NCBI RefSeq assembly: GCF_900111735.1
Contig: NZ_FOHW01000003.1
Coordinates: forward strand, 62,001-126,000
Direction of reading: 5' to 3'
Length of the DNA stretch: 64,000 nt
Source of the DNA: Pseudomonas graminis
Lineage (GTDB): Bacteria > Pseudomonadota > Gammaproteobacteria > Pseudomonadales > Pseudomonadaceae
How positions within the stretch are numbered: the stretch's first letter is position 1; each line of letters opens with the position of its first letter. Positions 19,569 to 31,899 of this stretch are shown one piece after another. A program made the translations under genes and the position numbers. The notes under the pieces were generated by a model. It did not search any database. It was given only the letters and a program-made list of their open reading frames with translations, and was not told where the DNA came from.

Positions 19569-20734
19569 TATTTGCCCTCCGCAGCTTTGACGACTTGTTG
19601 AGCAGCGTCGGTCAGGCTGGTAGCTGCGATGATGTTCAAGCCGCTTTCTGCCAGTACTTTAGCGCCCAGCTCAGCGTTGTTGCCTTCAAGGCGAACAACC
19701 ACCGGGATTTTCACGCCGACTTCTTTCACGGCGCCAATGATGCCTTCGGCAATCATGTCGCAACGAACGATGCCGCCGAAGATGTTGACCAGTACTGCAG
19801 CGACGTTGGTGTCGGACAGGATGATCTTGAACGCTTCGGTAACGCGTTCCTTGGTTGCGCCGCCGCCTACGTCGAGGAAGTTGGCTGGCTTGCCGCCGTG
19901 CAGGTTGACGATGTCCATGGTGCCCATGGCCAGACCGGCACCGTTGACCATGCAGCCGATGTTGCCTTCCAGTGCCACGTAGTTCAGTTCGAACTTGGCA
20001 GCGTGGGCTTCACGTGGGTCATCTTGCGATGGGTCGTGGAAAGCCTTCAGCTTTGGCTGACGGTACATGGCGTTGGCGTCGATGTTGATCTTGGCGTCGA
20101 GGCAGTGCAGATCGCCGTCAGCCTTGATGACCAGCGGGTTCACTTCCAGCAGCGCCAGGTCGTGGTCCTGGAACAGCTTGGCCAGACCGGTGAAGATCTT
20201 GGCGAACTGAGTGACCTGCTTGCCTTCCAGACCCAGCTGGAATGCCAGATCGCGACCCTGGAATGGCTGAGCGCCAACCAGTGGATCGATGGTCGCTTTG
20301 AGAATCTTCTCAGGCGTGTCGTGAGCGATTTTCTCGATGTCCACGCCACCTTCGGTGGAAGCCATGAACACGATACGACGGCTCGAACGATCGACTACAG
20401 CGCCCAGGTACAGCTCTTTGGCGATGTCAGTGCACGATTCAACCAGGATCTTGGTGACTGGCTGACCGTTGGCATCAGTCTGGTAAGTAACCAGACGCTT
20501 GCCCAGCCACTGTTGAGCGAACGCAGCGGCGTCTTCCTTGCTGCGAACCAGCTTGACGCCGCCGGCTTTACCGCGACCGCCTGCGTGAACCTGGGCTTTG
20601 ACGACCCACTCGGTTCCGCCGATCTTGTCGCATGCTTCTGCTGCTGCTTCCGGGGTGTCTACTGCATAGCCCTTGGATACTGGCAGGCCGTATTCAGCGA
20701 ACAGCTGCTTACCCTGATACTCGTGAAGATTCAT
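19568..20734 (-). CDS. sucC: Succinyl-CoA ligase, beta subunit
   Basis: 388 aa. N-terminal ATP-grasp domain ([36 protein letters not shown]) and C-terminal ligase domain with [15 protein letters not shown]. Forms the ADP/GDP-binding half of succinyl-CoA synthetase. A 198 bp gap with hairpins separates it from lpd upstream. Confidence 0.97.
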   Translation of the reverse strand: MNLHEYQGKQLFAEYGLPVSKGYAVDTPEAAAEACDKIGGTEWVVKAQVHAGGRGKAGGVKLVRSKEDAAAFAQQWLGKRLVTYQTDANGQPVTKILVESCTDIAKELYLGAVVDRSSRRIVFMASTEGGVDIEKIAHDTPEKILKATIDPLVGAQPFQGRDLAFQLGLEGKQVTQFAKIFTGLAKLFQDHDLALLEVNPLVIKADGDLHCLDAKINIDANAMYRQPKLKAFHDPSQDDPREAHAAKFELNYVALEGNIGCMVNGAGLAMGTMDIVNLHGGKPANFLDVGGGATKERVTEAFKIILSDTNVAAVLVNIFGGIVRCDMIAEGIIGAVKEVGVKIPVVVRLEGNNAELGAKVLAESGLNIIAATSLTDAAQQVVKAAEGK

Positions 20735-20810
20735 GCTTATTACCGTCTTCGTTAGGTACTGCGCATTCGGTGCTGCTCGTCAAAGCGTGCCGCACCACCT
20801 GTGACCGCTT

Positions 20811-20911
20811 CTCCCGGAGAACGCAGATCAGGCATCAGCCTGCCCTGCGCTGCCGGGAGTTCGAGTCCAACGGACCTTCCGCGGTAAGCCCTGCGAGCAG
20901 GGCCTACGACG
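20811..20911 (-). other. Intercistronic hairpins between lpd and sucC
   Basis: Within the lpd-sucC gap: CTCCCGG (20811-20817) pairs with CCGGGAG (20853-20859), extended by CGCAG/CTGCG. Closer to lpd are a GCCCTGC/GCAGGGC stem and an ACGACGG/CCGTCGT stem. No T run follows, so these are more likely RNA-processing or stabilising structures than a terminator. Confidence 0.45.
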
Positions 20912-20932
20912 GGCGGACCGTCGTGGTTATCT

Positions 20933-22532
<1,600 letters not shown>

Positions 22533-22541
22533 GTCCTTGAA

Positions 22542-23792
22542 TCAGATGTCCAGCAACAGACGCGCCGGGTCTTCCAGCAGGTTCTTGATGGTCACCAGGA
22601 ACGTCACGGCTTCTTTACCGTCGATCAGGCGGTGATCGTAGGACAGCGCCAGATACATCATCGGACGGATGACGACCTGACCGTTGATCGCCATGGGACG
22701 CTGCAGAATGTTGTGCATGCCCAGGATAGCCGCTTGCGGCGGGTTGACGATCGGGGTCGACATCATCGAACCGAAAGTACCACCGTTGGTGATGGTGAAG
22801 GTACCGCCAGTCATCTCGTCGATGGAGAGCTTACCGTCACGGGCTTTCTTGCCGAAGGTGGCGATGCCGCCTTCGATTTCAGCCAGGCTCATCTGCTCGG
22901 CGTTGCGCAGCACCGGAACCACCAGACCGCGATCGCTGGACACGGCAACGCCGACGTCGGCATAACCGTGATAAACGATGTCGGTGCCGTCGATCGACGC
23001 GTTGACCGCCGGGTAGCGTTTAAGCGCTTCGGTCGCGGCCTTGACGAAGAACGACATGAAGCCCAGGCGTACGCCGTTGTGGGACTTCTCGAACAGGTCC
23101 TTGTACTTCGAACGCAGAGCCATGACTTCGGTCATGTCGACTTCGTTGAAGGTGGTCAGCATCGCCATGTTCGATTGAGCTTCAACCAGACGCTCTGCCA
23201 CCTTGGCGCGCAGACGGGTCATCGGAACACGCTTCTCGGTGCGGTCGCCAGCGGCAGCAACAGGAGCAGCGGCTGCAGCAGCAGGCTTGGCGGCAGGTGC
23301 AGCGGCCGGAGCGGACTTCTTCGCTTCGATGGCAGCAACAACGTCTTCCTTGGTCACGCGACCGTCTTTGCCTGTGCCTTTGACGCTGGACAGGTTGATG
23401 CCGTTTTCTTCGGCCAGCTTGCGGGCAGCCGGAGCGCCGATGGCGTCTTCGTCACCGGAAGCAGCGGCAGGTGCAGCGCCAGCCTGGGCCGGCGCAGCAG
23501 CCGGAGCCGATGCAGCAGCGGCTGGAGCGGCAGCAGATGGAGCGGCAGCAGCGCCGCCCTCTTCAATCGAGCCCAGCAGCTGGTTCGACAGGACGGTAGC
23601 GCCCTCTTCGGCAACGATTGCGCCCAGCACGCCGTCAGCTTCGGCCAATACTTCCAGCACGACCTTGTCGGTTTCGATATCGACGATCAGGTCGTCACGC
23701 TTGACGGCGTCGCCCGGTTTTTTGTGCCAGGTGGCAACGGTGCCGTCGGCAACGGATTCCGGGAAAGAGGGGGCTTTGATCTCAATAGCCAT
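22542..23792 (-). CDS. sucB: Dihydrolipoyllysine succinyltransferase (E2 of 2-oxoglutarate dehydrogenase)
   Basis: 416 aa. One N-terminal lipoyl domain with Lys43 in [12 protein letters not shown], then an Ala/Pro-rich linker, a peripheral-subunit-binding domain ([20 protein letters not shown]), a second Ala-rich linker, and the catalytic domain ending with [14 protein letters not shown]. Transfers the succinyl group to CoA and forms the core of the complex. 42 bp downstream of sucA. Confidence 0.97.
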   Translation of the reverse strand: MAIEIKAPSFPESVADGTVATWHKKPGDAVKRDDLIVDIETDKVVLEVLAEADGVLGAIVAEEGATVLSNQLLGSIEEGGAAAAPSAAAPAAAASAPAAAPAQAGAAPAAASGDEDAIGAPAARKLAEENGINLSSVKGTGKDGRVTKEDVVAAIEAKKSAPAAAPAAKPAAAAAAPVAAAGDRTEKRVPMTRLRAKVAERLVEAQSNMAMLTTFNEVDMTEVMALRSKYKDLFEKSHNGVRLGFMSFFVKAATEALKRYPAVNASIDGTDIVYHGYADVGVAVSSDRGLVVPVLRNAEQMSLAEIEGGIATFGKKARDGKLSIDEMTGGTFTITNGGTFGSMMSTPIVNPPQAAILGMHNILQRPMAINGQVVIRPMMYLALSYDHRLIDGKEAVTFLVTIKNLLEDPARLLLDI

Positions 23793-23834
23793 TATCTGTA
23801 ATTCCTTTAATTCGGTTTCTAGTGCGCGATGGCG

Positions 23835-26666
23835 TTAAACGGAGAACGCGTCTTTCAGCAGTTTTTCCTGCTGTTCGGCGTGCATCGAAGCGTATCCACA
23901 AGCGGGAGCAGCTGAAGCATCACGGCCGGCGTACTCGAGAACGAGGTTGCGGTTGTGATTGCCGATGCTGCGGCGCAGGTGGTGCTGACTGCTGTACCAG
24001 GCGCCCTGGTTCATCGGCTCTTCCTGACACCAGACCACATTGGTCAGGTTGGTGTAAGACGCGATAGCGTCCATCAGGTCGTCTTCCGGGAACGGGTAGA
24101 GCTGCTCGAGACGCACGATGGCGATGTCTTCGCGGCCTTCGGCACGGCGTTTTTCCAGCAGGTCGTAGTAGACCTTGCCGCTGCACAGCACCAGACGCGT
24201 CACTTTCGCGGCATCGAGGGTGTCGATTTCCGGGATGACAGTCTGGAACGATCCATGGGCCAGATCTTCCAGGGTCGACACGGCCAGCTTATGGCGCAGC
24301 AACGACTTCGGCGTCAACACGATCAGCGGCTTGCGCAGCGGACGGATCACCTGACGGCGCAGCAGATGGTAGATCTGGGCCGGGGTGGTCGGTACGCAGA
24401 CCTGAATATTGTGCTCGGCGCACAATTGCAGGTAACGCTCAAGACGTGCCGATGAGTGCTCCGGGCCCTGCCCTTCGTAGCCATGGGGCAGCAGCATGGT
24501 CAGACCGCACAGACGGCCCCACTTGTGCTCGCCGCTGGTGATGAACTGGTCGATCACGACCTGTGCACCGTTGGCAAAGTCACCGAACTGGGCTTCCCAG
24601 ATCACCAGCGCATTCGGCTGAGTGGTCGAGTAACCGTATTCGAACGCCAGCACAGCTTCTTCCGACAGGAACGAGTCGTACAGGTCAAAACGAGGCTGAC
24701 CGGCGTACAGGTTCTGCAGAGGCACGTAGGTGGCGCCGTCTTTCTGGTTGTGCAGCACCGCGTGGCGGTGCGAGAACGTACCGCGACCGACATCCTGCCC
24801 GGTGATGCGCACCTGATGGCCTTCGAACGCCAGCGTGGCGTAGGCCATGGTTTCGGCGTAGCCCCAGTTGATCGGAAGCCCACCGACTTGCATCTTCTGG
24901 CGGTCTTCGTAGATTTTCTGGACCTGACGCTGAACCACGAAACCTTCCGGCACTTCCATCAGCTTGGCTGACAGTTCCTGCAGGGTCTTGAGGTCGAAAC
25001 TGGTGTCGTGACGTGCGGTCCACGCGTGACCCAGATACGGACGCCAATCCACGAACAATTCCTTGTTCGGCTCTTTGACCAGGCTTTTAACAACGTGCAT
25101 GCCGTTGTCCAGCGCGTTGCGGTACTCGTCGACCTTGGCCTGAGCGGCTTCGGCGTTGAGGATGCCGGCGGTGGCCAGTGCATCGGCGTACAGCTCACGG
25201 GTGGTACGCTGTTTGGCGATCTGCTGGTACATCAGCGGCTGGGTGCCACTTGGCTCGTCGGCTTCGTTGTGGCCGCGACGGCGGTAGCAGACCAGATCGA
25301 TGACCACGTCACGCTTGAACTGCATGCGGTAGTCGATCGCCAACTGGGTCACGAACAACACGGCTTCCGGATCATCGCCATTCACATGGAGGATCGGTGC
25401 CTGAATCATCTTCGCAACGTCGGTCGCATACTCGGTGGAACGCGAGTCTTCCTGCTTGCTGATGGTGAAGCCGACCTGGTTGTTGATCACGATGTGGATC
25501 GTGCCGCCCGTTTTGAAGCCACGGGTCTGCGACATCTGGAAGGTTTCCAGCACAACGCCCTGACCGGCGAACGCCGCGTCACCGTGAATCGAGATCGGCA
25601 GCACTTTCTCGCCAGTGACGTCGTTACGACGGTCCTGACGGGCACGCACCGAACCTTCGACCACAGGGGAAACGATTTCCAGGTGGGACGGGTTGAACGC
25701 CATCGCCAGGTGAACTTCGCCGCCGGTGGTCATCACGTTGGACGAGAAGCCCTGGTGATACTTGACGTCACCGGAGCCCAGCTCGACCTTCTTCTTGCCT
25801 TCGAACTCGTCGAACAGGTCGCGCGGGTTCTTGCCGAAGGTGTTGACCAGCACGTTGAGACGGCCACGGTGGGCCATGCCGATGACAACTTCCTTGGTAC
25901 CGTAGGACCCGGAGCGCTGAATCAGCTCGTCGAGCATCGGGATCAGGCTTTCGCCGCCTTCCAGACCGAAACGCTTGGTGCCCGGGTATTTGGTGCCCAG
26001 GTACTTTTCCAGACCCTCGCCCGCGGTCACACGCTCGAGCAGATGGCTCTTGATGTCGGCGGAATAGGCTGGACGACCACGCACGCTTTCGAGACGCTGC
26101 ATGAACCAGTTGCGCTGGTTGGAATCGACGATGTGCGTGAACTCGGCGCCGATGGTGCGGCAATATGTCTGCTGCAACGCTTCGACGATTTCGCGTAGGC
26201 TCGCTTCTTCCTTGCCGATGAACAGGTCGCCGGCACGGAATGTGGTGTCGAGGTCAGCGTTGGTCAAACCGTAATGGTTGATCGACAGGTCAGCTGGCGC
26301 AGTACGCTTCCACAGACCCAGAGGATCGAGTTGCGCACCCTGATGGCCGCGCATACGGAATGCCTGGATAAGTCGCAGCACTTCAACTTGCTTCTTTTCA
26401 TGCTCGCTGCTCACGCTGCCGGCAGAGACCGGTTGGGCGCGGCGCTGGTTTTTCCCCAGCAACACAAAATGATCGCGAACCGTAGAGTGCGATACATCGG
26501 TGGCAGTGCTGCCGTCAGCCGGCAACGTCTGAAAATAGGTGCGCCACTCTTCTGGCACAGCGTTAGGGTCGTGCAGGTAGAGCTCATAGAGCTCTTCCAC
26601 ATAGGCAGCGTTACCACCGGAAAGGTGGGCGCTGTTCCACATGCGCTGCATCACGCTTTCTTGCAT
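23835..26666 (-). CDS. sucA: 2-oxoglutarate dehydrogenase E1 component
   Basis: 943 aa thiamine-diphosphate enzyme, full family length. N-terminal MWNSAHLSGGNAAYVEELYELYLHDP is the typical E1o start. Active-site blocks GMAHRGRLNVL, the metal/ThDP region with NGDDPEAV, and the transketolase-like C-terminal half with FGDFANGAQVVIDQFI are visible. Decarboxylates 2-oxoglutarate. It follows sdhB by a 269 bp gap that holds no clear terminator, so read-through from sdhCDAB is likely. Confidence 0.97.
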   Translation of the reverse strand: MQESVMQRMWNSAHLSGGNAAYVEELYELYLHDPNAVPEEWRTYFQTLPADGSTATDVSHSTVRDHFVLLGKNQRRAQPVSAGSVSSEHEKKQVEVLRLIQAFRMRGHQGAQLDPLGLWKRTAPADLSINHYGLTNADLDTTFRAGDLFIGKEEASLREIVEALQQTYCRTIGAEFTHIVDSNQRNWFMQRLESVRGRPAYSADIKSHLLERVTAGEGLEKYLGTKYPGTKRFGLEGGESLIPMLDELIQRSGSYGTKEVVIGMAHRGRLNVLVNTFGKNPRDLFDEFEGKKKVELGSGDVKYHQGFSSNVMTTGGEVHLAMAFNPSHLEIVSPVVEGSVRARQDRRNDVTGEKVLPISIHGDAAFAGQGVVLETFQMSQTRGFKTGGTIHIVINNQVGFTISKQEDSRSTEYATDVAKMIQAPILHVNGDDPEAVLFVTQLAIDYRMQFKRDVVIDLVCYRRRGHNEADEPSGTQPLMYQQIAKQRTTRELYADALATAGILNAEAAQAKVDEYRNALDNGMHVVKSLVKEPNKELFVDWRPYLGHAWTARHDTSFDLKTLQELSAKLMEVPEGFVVQRQVQKIYEDRQKMQVGGLPINWGYAETMAYATLAFEGHQVRITGQDVGRGTFSHRHAVLHNQKDGATYVPLQNLYAGQPRFDLYDSFLSEEAVLAFEYGYSTTQPNALVIWEAQFGDFANGAQVVIDQFITSGEHKWGRLCGLTMLLPHGYEGQGPEHSSARLERYLQLCAEHNIQVCVPTTPAQIYHLLRRQVIRPLRKPLIVLTPKSLLRHKLAVSTLEDLAHGSFQTVIPEIDTLDAAKVTRLVLCSGKVYYDLLEKRRAEGREDIAIVRLEQLYPFPEDDLMDAIASYTNLTNVVWCQEEPMNQGAWYSSQHHLRRSIGNHNRNLVLEYAGRDASAAPACGYASMHAEQQEKLLKDAFSV

Positions 26667-26935
26667 GCTTGGTCACCCTCGATTAGGGGACACCATCGGC
26701 GTCGATGCCAGCGCAAACTTGAAAAGTCCATGTGCAGCGACTTCAAGTCACTAGGGATCACGCAGATAGTCCGGGTACCAGCCCGGATGCCCCTGCTGGT
26801 TTCATTTCTTCAAAATAAGAGCTGAAGCCATAAGACAACTGCTCAGGTTAAAACTACGGCGCCGGTTGAAGCCTGCGCCGCAGCGTCTACGGGTGCTGCA
26901 TTAGCGGGTGCTGCGGTGTTACAGGTGCGGCAAAC

Positions 26936-27640
26936 TCAGACACCGCTCTTGAGCAGCATGTTGCGCACGTGACCAATGGCCTTGGTTGGGTTCAGGCCTT
27001 TCGGGCAAACGTTGACGCAGTTCATGATGCCGCGGCAGCGGAACACACTGAACGGATCGTCCATCGACGCCAGACGCTCTTGCGTTCTGGTGTCGCGGCT
27101 GTCCGCCAGGAAACGGTAGGCTTGCAGGATCGCCGCAGGACCCAGGAACTTGTCCGGGTTCCACCAGAAGGACGGGCAGGACGTCGAGCAGCAAGCGCAC
27201 AGAATGCACTCGTACAGGCCGTCGAGTTTTTCCCGCTCTTCCGGAGACTGCAGGCGCTCGATGGACGGAGCCGGCGTATCGTTCTGCAGGAATGGCTTCA
27301 CCTTCTCGTACTGCTTGTAGAAGATGCTCATGTCGACGGCGAGGTCACGGATGACCGGCAGGCCAGGCAGTGGGCGAACCACCAGCTTGTTGCCCTTGAT
27401 CACAGCCGACAGCGGCGTAATGCAGGCCAGACCATTCTTGCCGTTGATGTTCATGCCGTCGGAACCGCACACGCCTTCGCGGCACGAACGACGGTACGAG
27501 AAGCCTTCGTCCTGCTCTTTGACCAGAGCCAGGACGTCCAGCACCATCAGGTCTTTGCCACCGGTGTCGACCTGGAAATCCTGCATGAACGGCGCGGCGT
27601 CCTGATCAGGGTTGTAGCGATAAACACTGACTTGCAACAT
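26936..27640 (-). CDS. sdhB: Succinate dehydrogenase iron-sulfur subunit
   Basis: 234 aa from ATG 27638-27640 (MLQVSVYRYNPDQDAAPF); the AAGGGTG just upstream supports this start over the GTG three codons earlier. [2Fe-2S] ligands in SCREGVCGSDGMNINGKNGLAC; [4Fe-4S] and [3Fe-4S] ligands in CILCACCSTSCPSFWW and CRGIMNCVNVCPKGLNP. Carries electrons from SdhA to ubiquinone. Confidence 0.97.
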   Translation of the reverse strand: MLQVSVYRYNPDQDAAPFMQDFQVDTGGKDLMVLDVLALVKEQDEGFSYRRSCREGVCGSDGMNINGKNGLACITPLSAVIKGNKLVVRPLPGLPVIRDLAVDMSIFYKQYEKVKPFLQNDTPAPSIERLQSPEEREKLDGLYECILCACCSTSCPSFWWNPDKFLGPAAILQAYRFLADSRDTRTQERLASMDDPFSVFRCRGIMNCVNVCPKGLNPTKAIGHVRNMLLKSGV

Positions 27641-27651
27641 GGCGGTCACCC

Positions 27652-29424
27652 TTAATAAGTCCGAATCTTAGGTTCAAAAGTCGGAACAGTTTTCGGCGAG
27701 AAGTTCACGGCACGCTTGGCTACGCTCTTGTCACCCGGGAAATAAAGGGTGTGGCACAGCCAGTTCTCGTCGTCGCGATCTTCGAAGTCTTCACGGGCGT
27801 GGGCGCCACGGGACTCCTTGCGATGCTCTGCGGCGATCGCCGTTGCTTCAGCGACTTCCAGCAGGTTCTGCAGCTCCAGCGCTTCGATCCGGGCAGTGTT
27901 GAACGCCTGGCTCTTGTCGTTGATCTTGACATTGGAAATACGCGTGCGCAGGTCAGCCAGCTGGGCAATACCCTTCTGCATGTATTCGCCGGTACGGAAC
28001 ACACCGAAGTAGTTCTGCATGCAGCTCTGCAGCTCTTTGCGCAGGGTAGCGACGTCTTCGCCCTCGGTACGCGAGTTCAGGCCATTGAGGCGAGCGAGCG
28101 CGACGTCGATGTCGGTCTCGGAAGCGCGACGGTAGTCGACGCCTTCGTTGAGCGCCTGCTCCAGGTGCAGACCGGCGGCCCGACCGAACACCACCAGATC
28201 GAGCAGCGAGTTGCCGCCCAGACGGTTGGCACCGTGAACCGATACACACGCCACTTCACCGACCGCGAACAGGCCCGGGATGATGGTGTCGACGCCGGCG
28301 GCGTCCTGGGTGATTGCCTGACCATGAATATTGGTGGCAACGCCGCCCATCATGTAGTGGCAGGTCGGTACGACAGGGATTGGCGCAACGGCCGGATCGA
28401 CGTGTGCGAAGGTCTTGGACAGCTCCATGATCCCTGGCAGACGGCTGTGCAGCACTTCTTCACCGAGGTGATCGAGCTTGAGCATCACGTGGTCGCCGTC
28501 GGGACCGCAACCGTTGCCGGCAATGATCTCTTTAACCATCGAACGAGCCACTACGTCACGACCGGCGAGGTCCTTGGCGTTTGGTGCATAGCGTTCCATG
28601 AAACGCTCGCCGTGCTTGTTGATCAGGTAACCGCCTTCACCACGGCAGCCTTCGGTGACCAGTACACCTGCGCCGGCGATGCCGGTCGGGTGGAACTGCC
28701 ACATTTCGATATCCTGAACCGGGACACCGGCACGCAACGCCATGCCGATGCCGTCGCCGGTGTTGATCAGGGCATTGGTGGTGGAGGAATAGATGCGGCC
28801 GGCACCGCCGGTGGCCAGTACAGTCGCGTCGGCGCGAATGTAGGAGGTTTCACCGGTTTCGATGCAGATGGCGATGATGCCGACGAACACGCCGTCCTGG
28901 TTCTTGACCAGATCAACTGCGTAGTACTCGTTGAGGAATACGGTGCCGGCTTTCAGGTTGGCCTGATACAGCGTGTGCAGCAGCGCGTGACCGGTACGGT
29001 CGGCAGCAGCACAGGTACGTGCAGCCTGACCGCCCTTGCCGAAGTCTTTCGACTGGCCGCCGAACGGACGCTGATAGATGCGGCCCTGCTCGGTACGGGA
29101 GAACGGCAAGCCCATGTGCTCGAGTTCGAACACGGCTTCCGGGCCCACGGAACACATGTATTCGATAGCGTCCTGGTCACCGATATAGTCGGAGCCCTTG
29201 ACGGTGTCGTACATGTGCCAGCGCCAGTCATCGTTCGGATCGGCCGAAGCGATTGCGCAGGTGATGCCACCCTGGGCGGAAACGGTGTGGGAGCGAGTCG
29301 GGAATACCTTGGTGACGACAGCGGTCTTGTGGCCGCCCTGAGCCAGTTGCAATGCGGCACGCATGCCCGCACCGCCGCCGCCAATGATAATGGCGTCGAA
29401 TGAAAGCGTATTAATGTTAGCCAT
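27652..29424 (-). CDS. sdhA: Succinate dehydrogenase flavoprotein subunit
   Basis: 590 aa. FAD-binding [17 protein letters not shown], covalent-FAD region [12 protein letters not shown], substrate-binding [22 protein letters not shown], and the C-terminal capping segments. Oxidises succinate to fumarate on the cytoplasmic face. Spaced three bases from sdhD. Confidence 0.97.
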   Translation of the reverse strand: MANINTLSFDAIIIGGGGAGMRAALQLAQGGHKTAVVTKVFPTRSHTVSAQGGITCAIASADPNDDWRWHMYDTVKGSDYIGDQDAIEYMCSVGPEAVFELEHMGLPFSRTEQGRIYQRPFGGQSKDFGKGGQAARTCAAADRTGHALLHTLYQANLKAGTVFLNEYYAVDLVKNQDGVFVGIIAICIETGETSYIRADATVLATGGAGRIYSSTTNALINTGDGIGMALRAGVPVQDIEMWQFHPTGIAGAGVLVTEGCRGEGGYLINKHGERFMERYAPNAKDLAGRDVVARSMVKEIIAGNGCGPDGDHVMLKLDHLGEEVLHSRLPGIMELSKTFAHVDPAVAPIPVVPTCHYMMGGVATNIHGQAITQDAAGVDTIIPGLFAVGEVACVSVHGANRLGGNSLLDLVVFGRAAGLHLEQALNEGVDYRRASETDIDVALARLNGLNSRTEGEDVATLRKELQSCMQNYFGVFRTGEYMQKGIAQLADLRTRISNVKINDKSQAFNTARIEALELQNLLEVAEATAIAAEHRKESRGAHAREDFEDRDDENWLCHTLYFPGDKSVAKRAVNFSPKTVPTFEPKIRTY

Positions 29425-29427
29425 GGA

Positions 29428-29796
29428 TCAGATACCCCAAAGAATCTGCACACCCCAGACGAAGTAAGCGAACATCGCAATGCCGCACACCGCCTGGAAC
29501 AGGAAACGCACCACTGTCGCGGACTTGCCCAGCGCCATCGGCGTCAGGTAGTCGGTCGCGATGGTCCACATGCCGACCCAGGTGTGAGCCGCCAGGGCCA
29601 CAAGGGCCAACAGACTGAAGATGCGCATTGCGTTATGGGAGAACAGCGCGTGCCACGTGGCGTATTCGAGGCCAGGGTGCGCGACCAGGTACCCGATCAG
29701 GAAAATGAAATAAGCCGCGAGTACGACGGCGGAGACGCGTTGCGCCATCCAGTCATACAGGCCCGAACGAGAAAGGTTGGTGACGTTGGTTACCAT
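29428..29796 (-). CDS. sdhD: Succinate dehydrogenase membrane anchor subunit
   Basis: 122 aa from ATG 29794-29796 (MVTNVTNLSRSGLYDWMAQRVSAVV). Three hydrophobic helices; SGLYDWMAQRVSA carries quinone-site residues and HTWVGMWTIATDYL matches the helix that contributes a heme ligand. Its start overlaps the end of sdhC. Confidence 0.95.
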   Translation of the reverse strand: MVTNVTNLSRSGLYDWMAQRVSAVVLAAYFIFLIGYLVAHPGLEYATWHALFSHNAMRIFSLLALVALAAHTWVGMWTIATDYLTPMALGKSATVVRFLFQAVCGIAMFAYFVWGVQILWGI

Positions 29797-30164
29797 ATCC
29801 ACACTCCTGCCAGAACGATCACCACCAGAGACACGGCAATCACGATTTTAGAGCCCAGCTTGCCGCCTTCCAGCGTCTCGCCAATGCCCGAGTCCATGAT
29901 GAGATGACGGACGCCCGCCACCAGGTGATACAGCAGTGCGGACAGAAGAGCCCAGATCACGAACTTGGCCAGCGGACTGGTCAGTCCCGCTTTCACCGAC
30001 GCGAAGCCTTCCTCGGAGTCGAGCGACAGGTCCAATGCATAAAGCATGATGGCAATGCCGACGAAGAGGATGACACCGGAAATACGGTGAAGGATGGACG
30101 TGTAAGCAGTGATTGGGAGTTTGATGGTCCTTAGGTCTAGGTTTACAGGTCGTTGGCTTTTCAC
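29790..30164 (-). CDS. sdhC: Succinate dehydrogenase cytochrome b556 subunit
   Basis: 124 aa starting at a GTG (KSQRPVNLDLRTIKLPITAY follows). The SILHRISGV motif (Ser/Arg of the quinone site) and the heme-ligand region HLVAGVRHLIMD are present, with three membrane helices. First gene of the sdhCDAB-sucAB-lpd-sucCD block, divergent from gltA. Confidence 0.95.
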   Translation of the reverse strand: MKSQRPVNLDLRTIKLPITAYTSILHRISGVILFVGIAIMLYALDLSLDSEEGFASVKAGLTSPLAKFVIWALLSALLYHLVAGVRHLIMDSGIGETLEGGKLGSKIVIAVSLVVIVLAGVWIW

Positions 30165-30440
30165 GGCTTTTTTTCACACTGAAGAGCCCTAACACTCAGG
30201 GCAAGTTGTTGGGAAGTGTACTGGTCAGGTACCCACTACCCAGGAAGTGACCAACCCCGTTGAATCGGGCCTGAAAGCCCCTGGCGGTCGGACGCCGAGT
30301 ATAGACAGTTAGCCAACTAATGACAACGCGCAGACCCTGTGCCAAGGGTGGATTGCTTTAGCCCGATAATTGGCGTAAATGGCCCGTAATTTCGACGAAA
30401 ACCATGGGTTAAAGCCTTCTGCCACAAGACTTTTGGCAAA

Positions 30441-30468
30441 TTGACTTTAGAATTTATCTCACTATAGT
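30441..30468 (+). promoter_or_regulatory. Candidate sigma-70 promoter of gltA
   Basis: TTGACT (30441-30446) and TATAGT (30463-30468), spacer 16 bp, 58 bp before the gltA ATG, in an AT-rich part of the 362 bp sdhC-gltA gap. The gap must also hold the sdhC promoter on the other strand, which I could not place. Confidence 0.65.
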
Positions 30469-30526
30469 GATGCGGGCCCTGCGTGGGGGGTCTGTCTGAT
30501 GATTTGAAGCATAATTAGGAGGCCAC

Positions 30527-31816
30527 ATGGCTGATAAAAAAGCGCAGTTGATCATCGAGGGCGCAGCCCCCGTCGAGCTGCCCATTCTGACCGGCACCGT
30601 TGGTCCCGATGTTATCGACGTACGCGGCCTGACTGCCACCGGACGCTTCACATTCGACCCAGGCTTCATGTCCACCGCCTCATGCGAATCGAAGATCACC
30701 TACATCGACGGTGACAACGGCATTCTCCTGCATCGCGGCTACCCGATCGAACAGTTGGCCGAGCAATCGGACTACCTGGAAACCTGCTACCTGCTGCTCA
30801 ACGGCGAACTGCCAACCGCCGAGCAAAAAGCCGAATTCGTCGTCACCGTGAAGAATCACACCATGGTGCACGAGCAACTGAAGACCTTCTTCAACGGTTT
30901 CCGTCGCGACGCCCACCCGATGGCCGTCATGTGCGGAGTGGTCGGCGCCCTTTCGGCGTTCTACCACGACTCCCTGGACATCAATAATCCGCAGCACCGG
31001 GAAATCTCCGCGATCCGTCTGGTCGCCAAGATGCCGACCCTGGCCGCAATGGTTTACAAGTACTCCATGGGTCAACCCATGATGTACCCGCGCAACGACC
31101 TCAGCTACGCGGAAAACTTCCTGCACATGATGTTCAACACGCCGTGCGAGATCAAACCGATCAGCCCGACGCTGGCCAAGGCCATGGACCGGATCTTCAT
31201 CCTTCACGCCGACCACGAACAGAACGCCTCGACGTCCACCGTGCGCATGGCGGGCTCCTCGGGCGCCAACCCGTTTGCCTGTATCGCCGCCGGTATCGCC
31301 GCACTCTGGGGCCCTGCCCACGGTGGCGCGAACGAAGCTGTGCTGACCATGCTTGATGAAATCGGCGATGTGTCCAACATCGACACCTACATCGCCAAGG
31401 CCAAGGACAAGAACGATCCGTTCAAGCTGATGGGCTTCGGTCACCGGGTTTACAAGAACCGCGACCCGCGCGCCACCGTGATGAAGCAGACCTGCGACGA
31501 AGTCCTGCGCGAGCTGGGCATCACCAACGACCCGCAGCTCGAACTGGCCATGCGTCTCGAAGAGATCGCCCTGACCGACCCGTACTTCATCGAACGCTCG
31601 CTGTACCCGAACGTCGACTTCTACTCGGGCATCATCCTCAAGGCGATCGGCATCCCGACCAGTATGTTCACCGTGATCTTCGCCCTGGCGCGAACCGTCG
31701 GCTGGATTTCCCACTGGAAAGAAATGCTGTCGAGCCCTTACAAGATCGGCCGTCCGCGCCAGCTGTACACCGGCGAAGTGTCACGGGACATCGTTCCGCT
31801 GGCCGAGCGCAAGTAA
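30527..31816 (+). CDS. gltA: Citrate synthase (type II)
   Basis: 429 aa hexameric-type citrate synthase. AGGAGG ribosome-binding site before ATG 30527. Active-site blocks [23 protein letters not shown] and [12 protein letters not shown], and [14 protein letters not shown] with the catalytic histidine. Condenses oxaloacetate and acetyl-CoA. Divergent from sdhC, the usual gammaproteobacterial arrangement, and ends at a strong terminator. Confidence 0.98.
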   Translation: MADKKAQLIIEGAAPVELPILTGTVGPDVIDVRGLTATGRFTFDPGFMSTASCESKITYIDGDNGILLHRGYPIEQLAEQSDYLETCYLLLNGELPTAEQKAEFVVTVKNHTMVHEQLKTFFNGFRRDAHPMAVMCGVVGALSAFYHDSLDINNPQHREISAIRLVAKMPTLAAMVYKYSMGQPMMYPRNDLSYAENFLHMMFNTPCEIKPISPTLAKAMDRIFILHADHEQNASTSTVRMAGSSGANPFACIAAGIAALWGPAHGGANEAVLTMLDEIGDVSNIDTYIAKAKDKNDPFKLMGFGHRVYKNRDPRATVMKQTCDEVLRELGITNDPQLELAMRLEEIALTDPYFIERSLYPNVDFYSGIILKAIGIPTSMFTVIFALARTVGWISHWKEMLSSPYKIGRPRQLYTGEVSRDIVPLAERK

Positions 31817-31837
31817 CTCGGTAGCACCGACGAAGAC

Positions 31838-31870
31838 ACAAAAAAGGCTGCCCTCGGGCAGCCTTTTTTG
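31838..31870. terminator. Bidirectional intrinsic terminator after gltA
   Basis: AAAAAGGCTGCCC-TC-GGGCAGCCTTTTTT; a run of A before and of T after the stem, so it can serve both gltA and the convergent START-domain gene. Confidence 0.93.
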
Positions 31871-31899
31871 TGGTTGGCTGTGGCTCGCAAGCGAACCCG

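Noticed and set aside
27751..29403. Plus-strand open frame opposite sdhA (550 codons)
   Set aside because: Shadow of sdhA in the reverse frame; composition and lack of motifs show it is not a gene.
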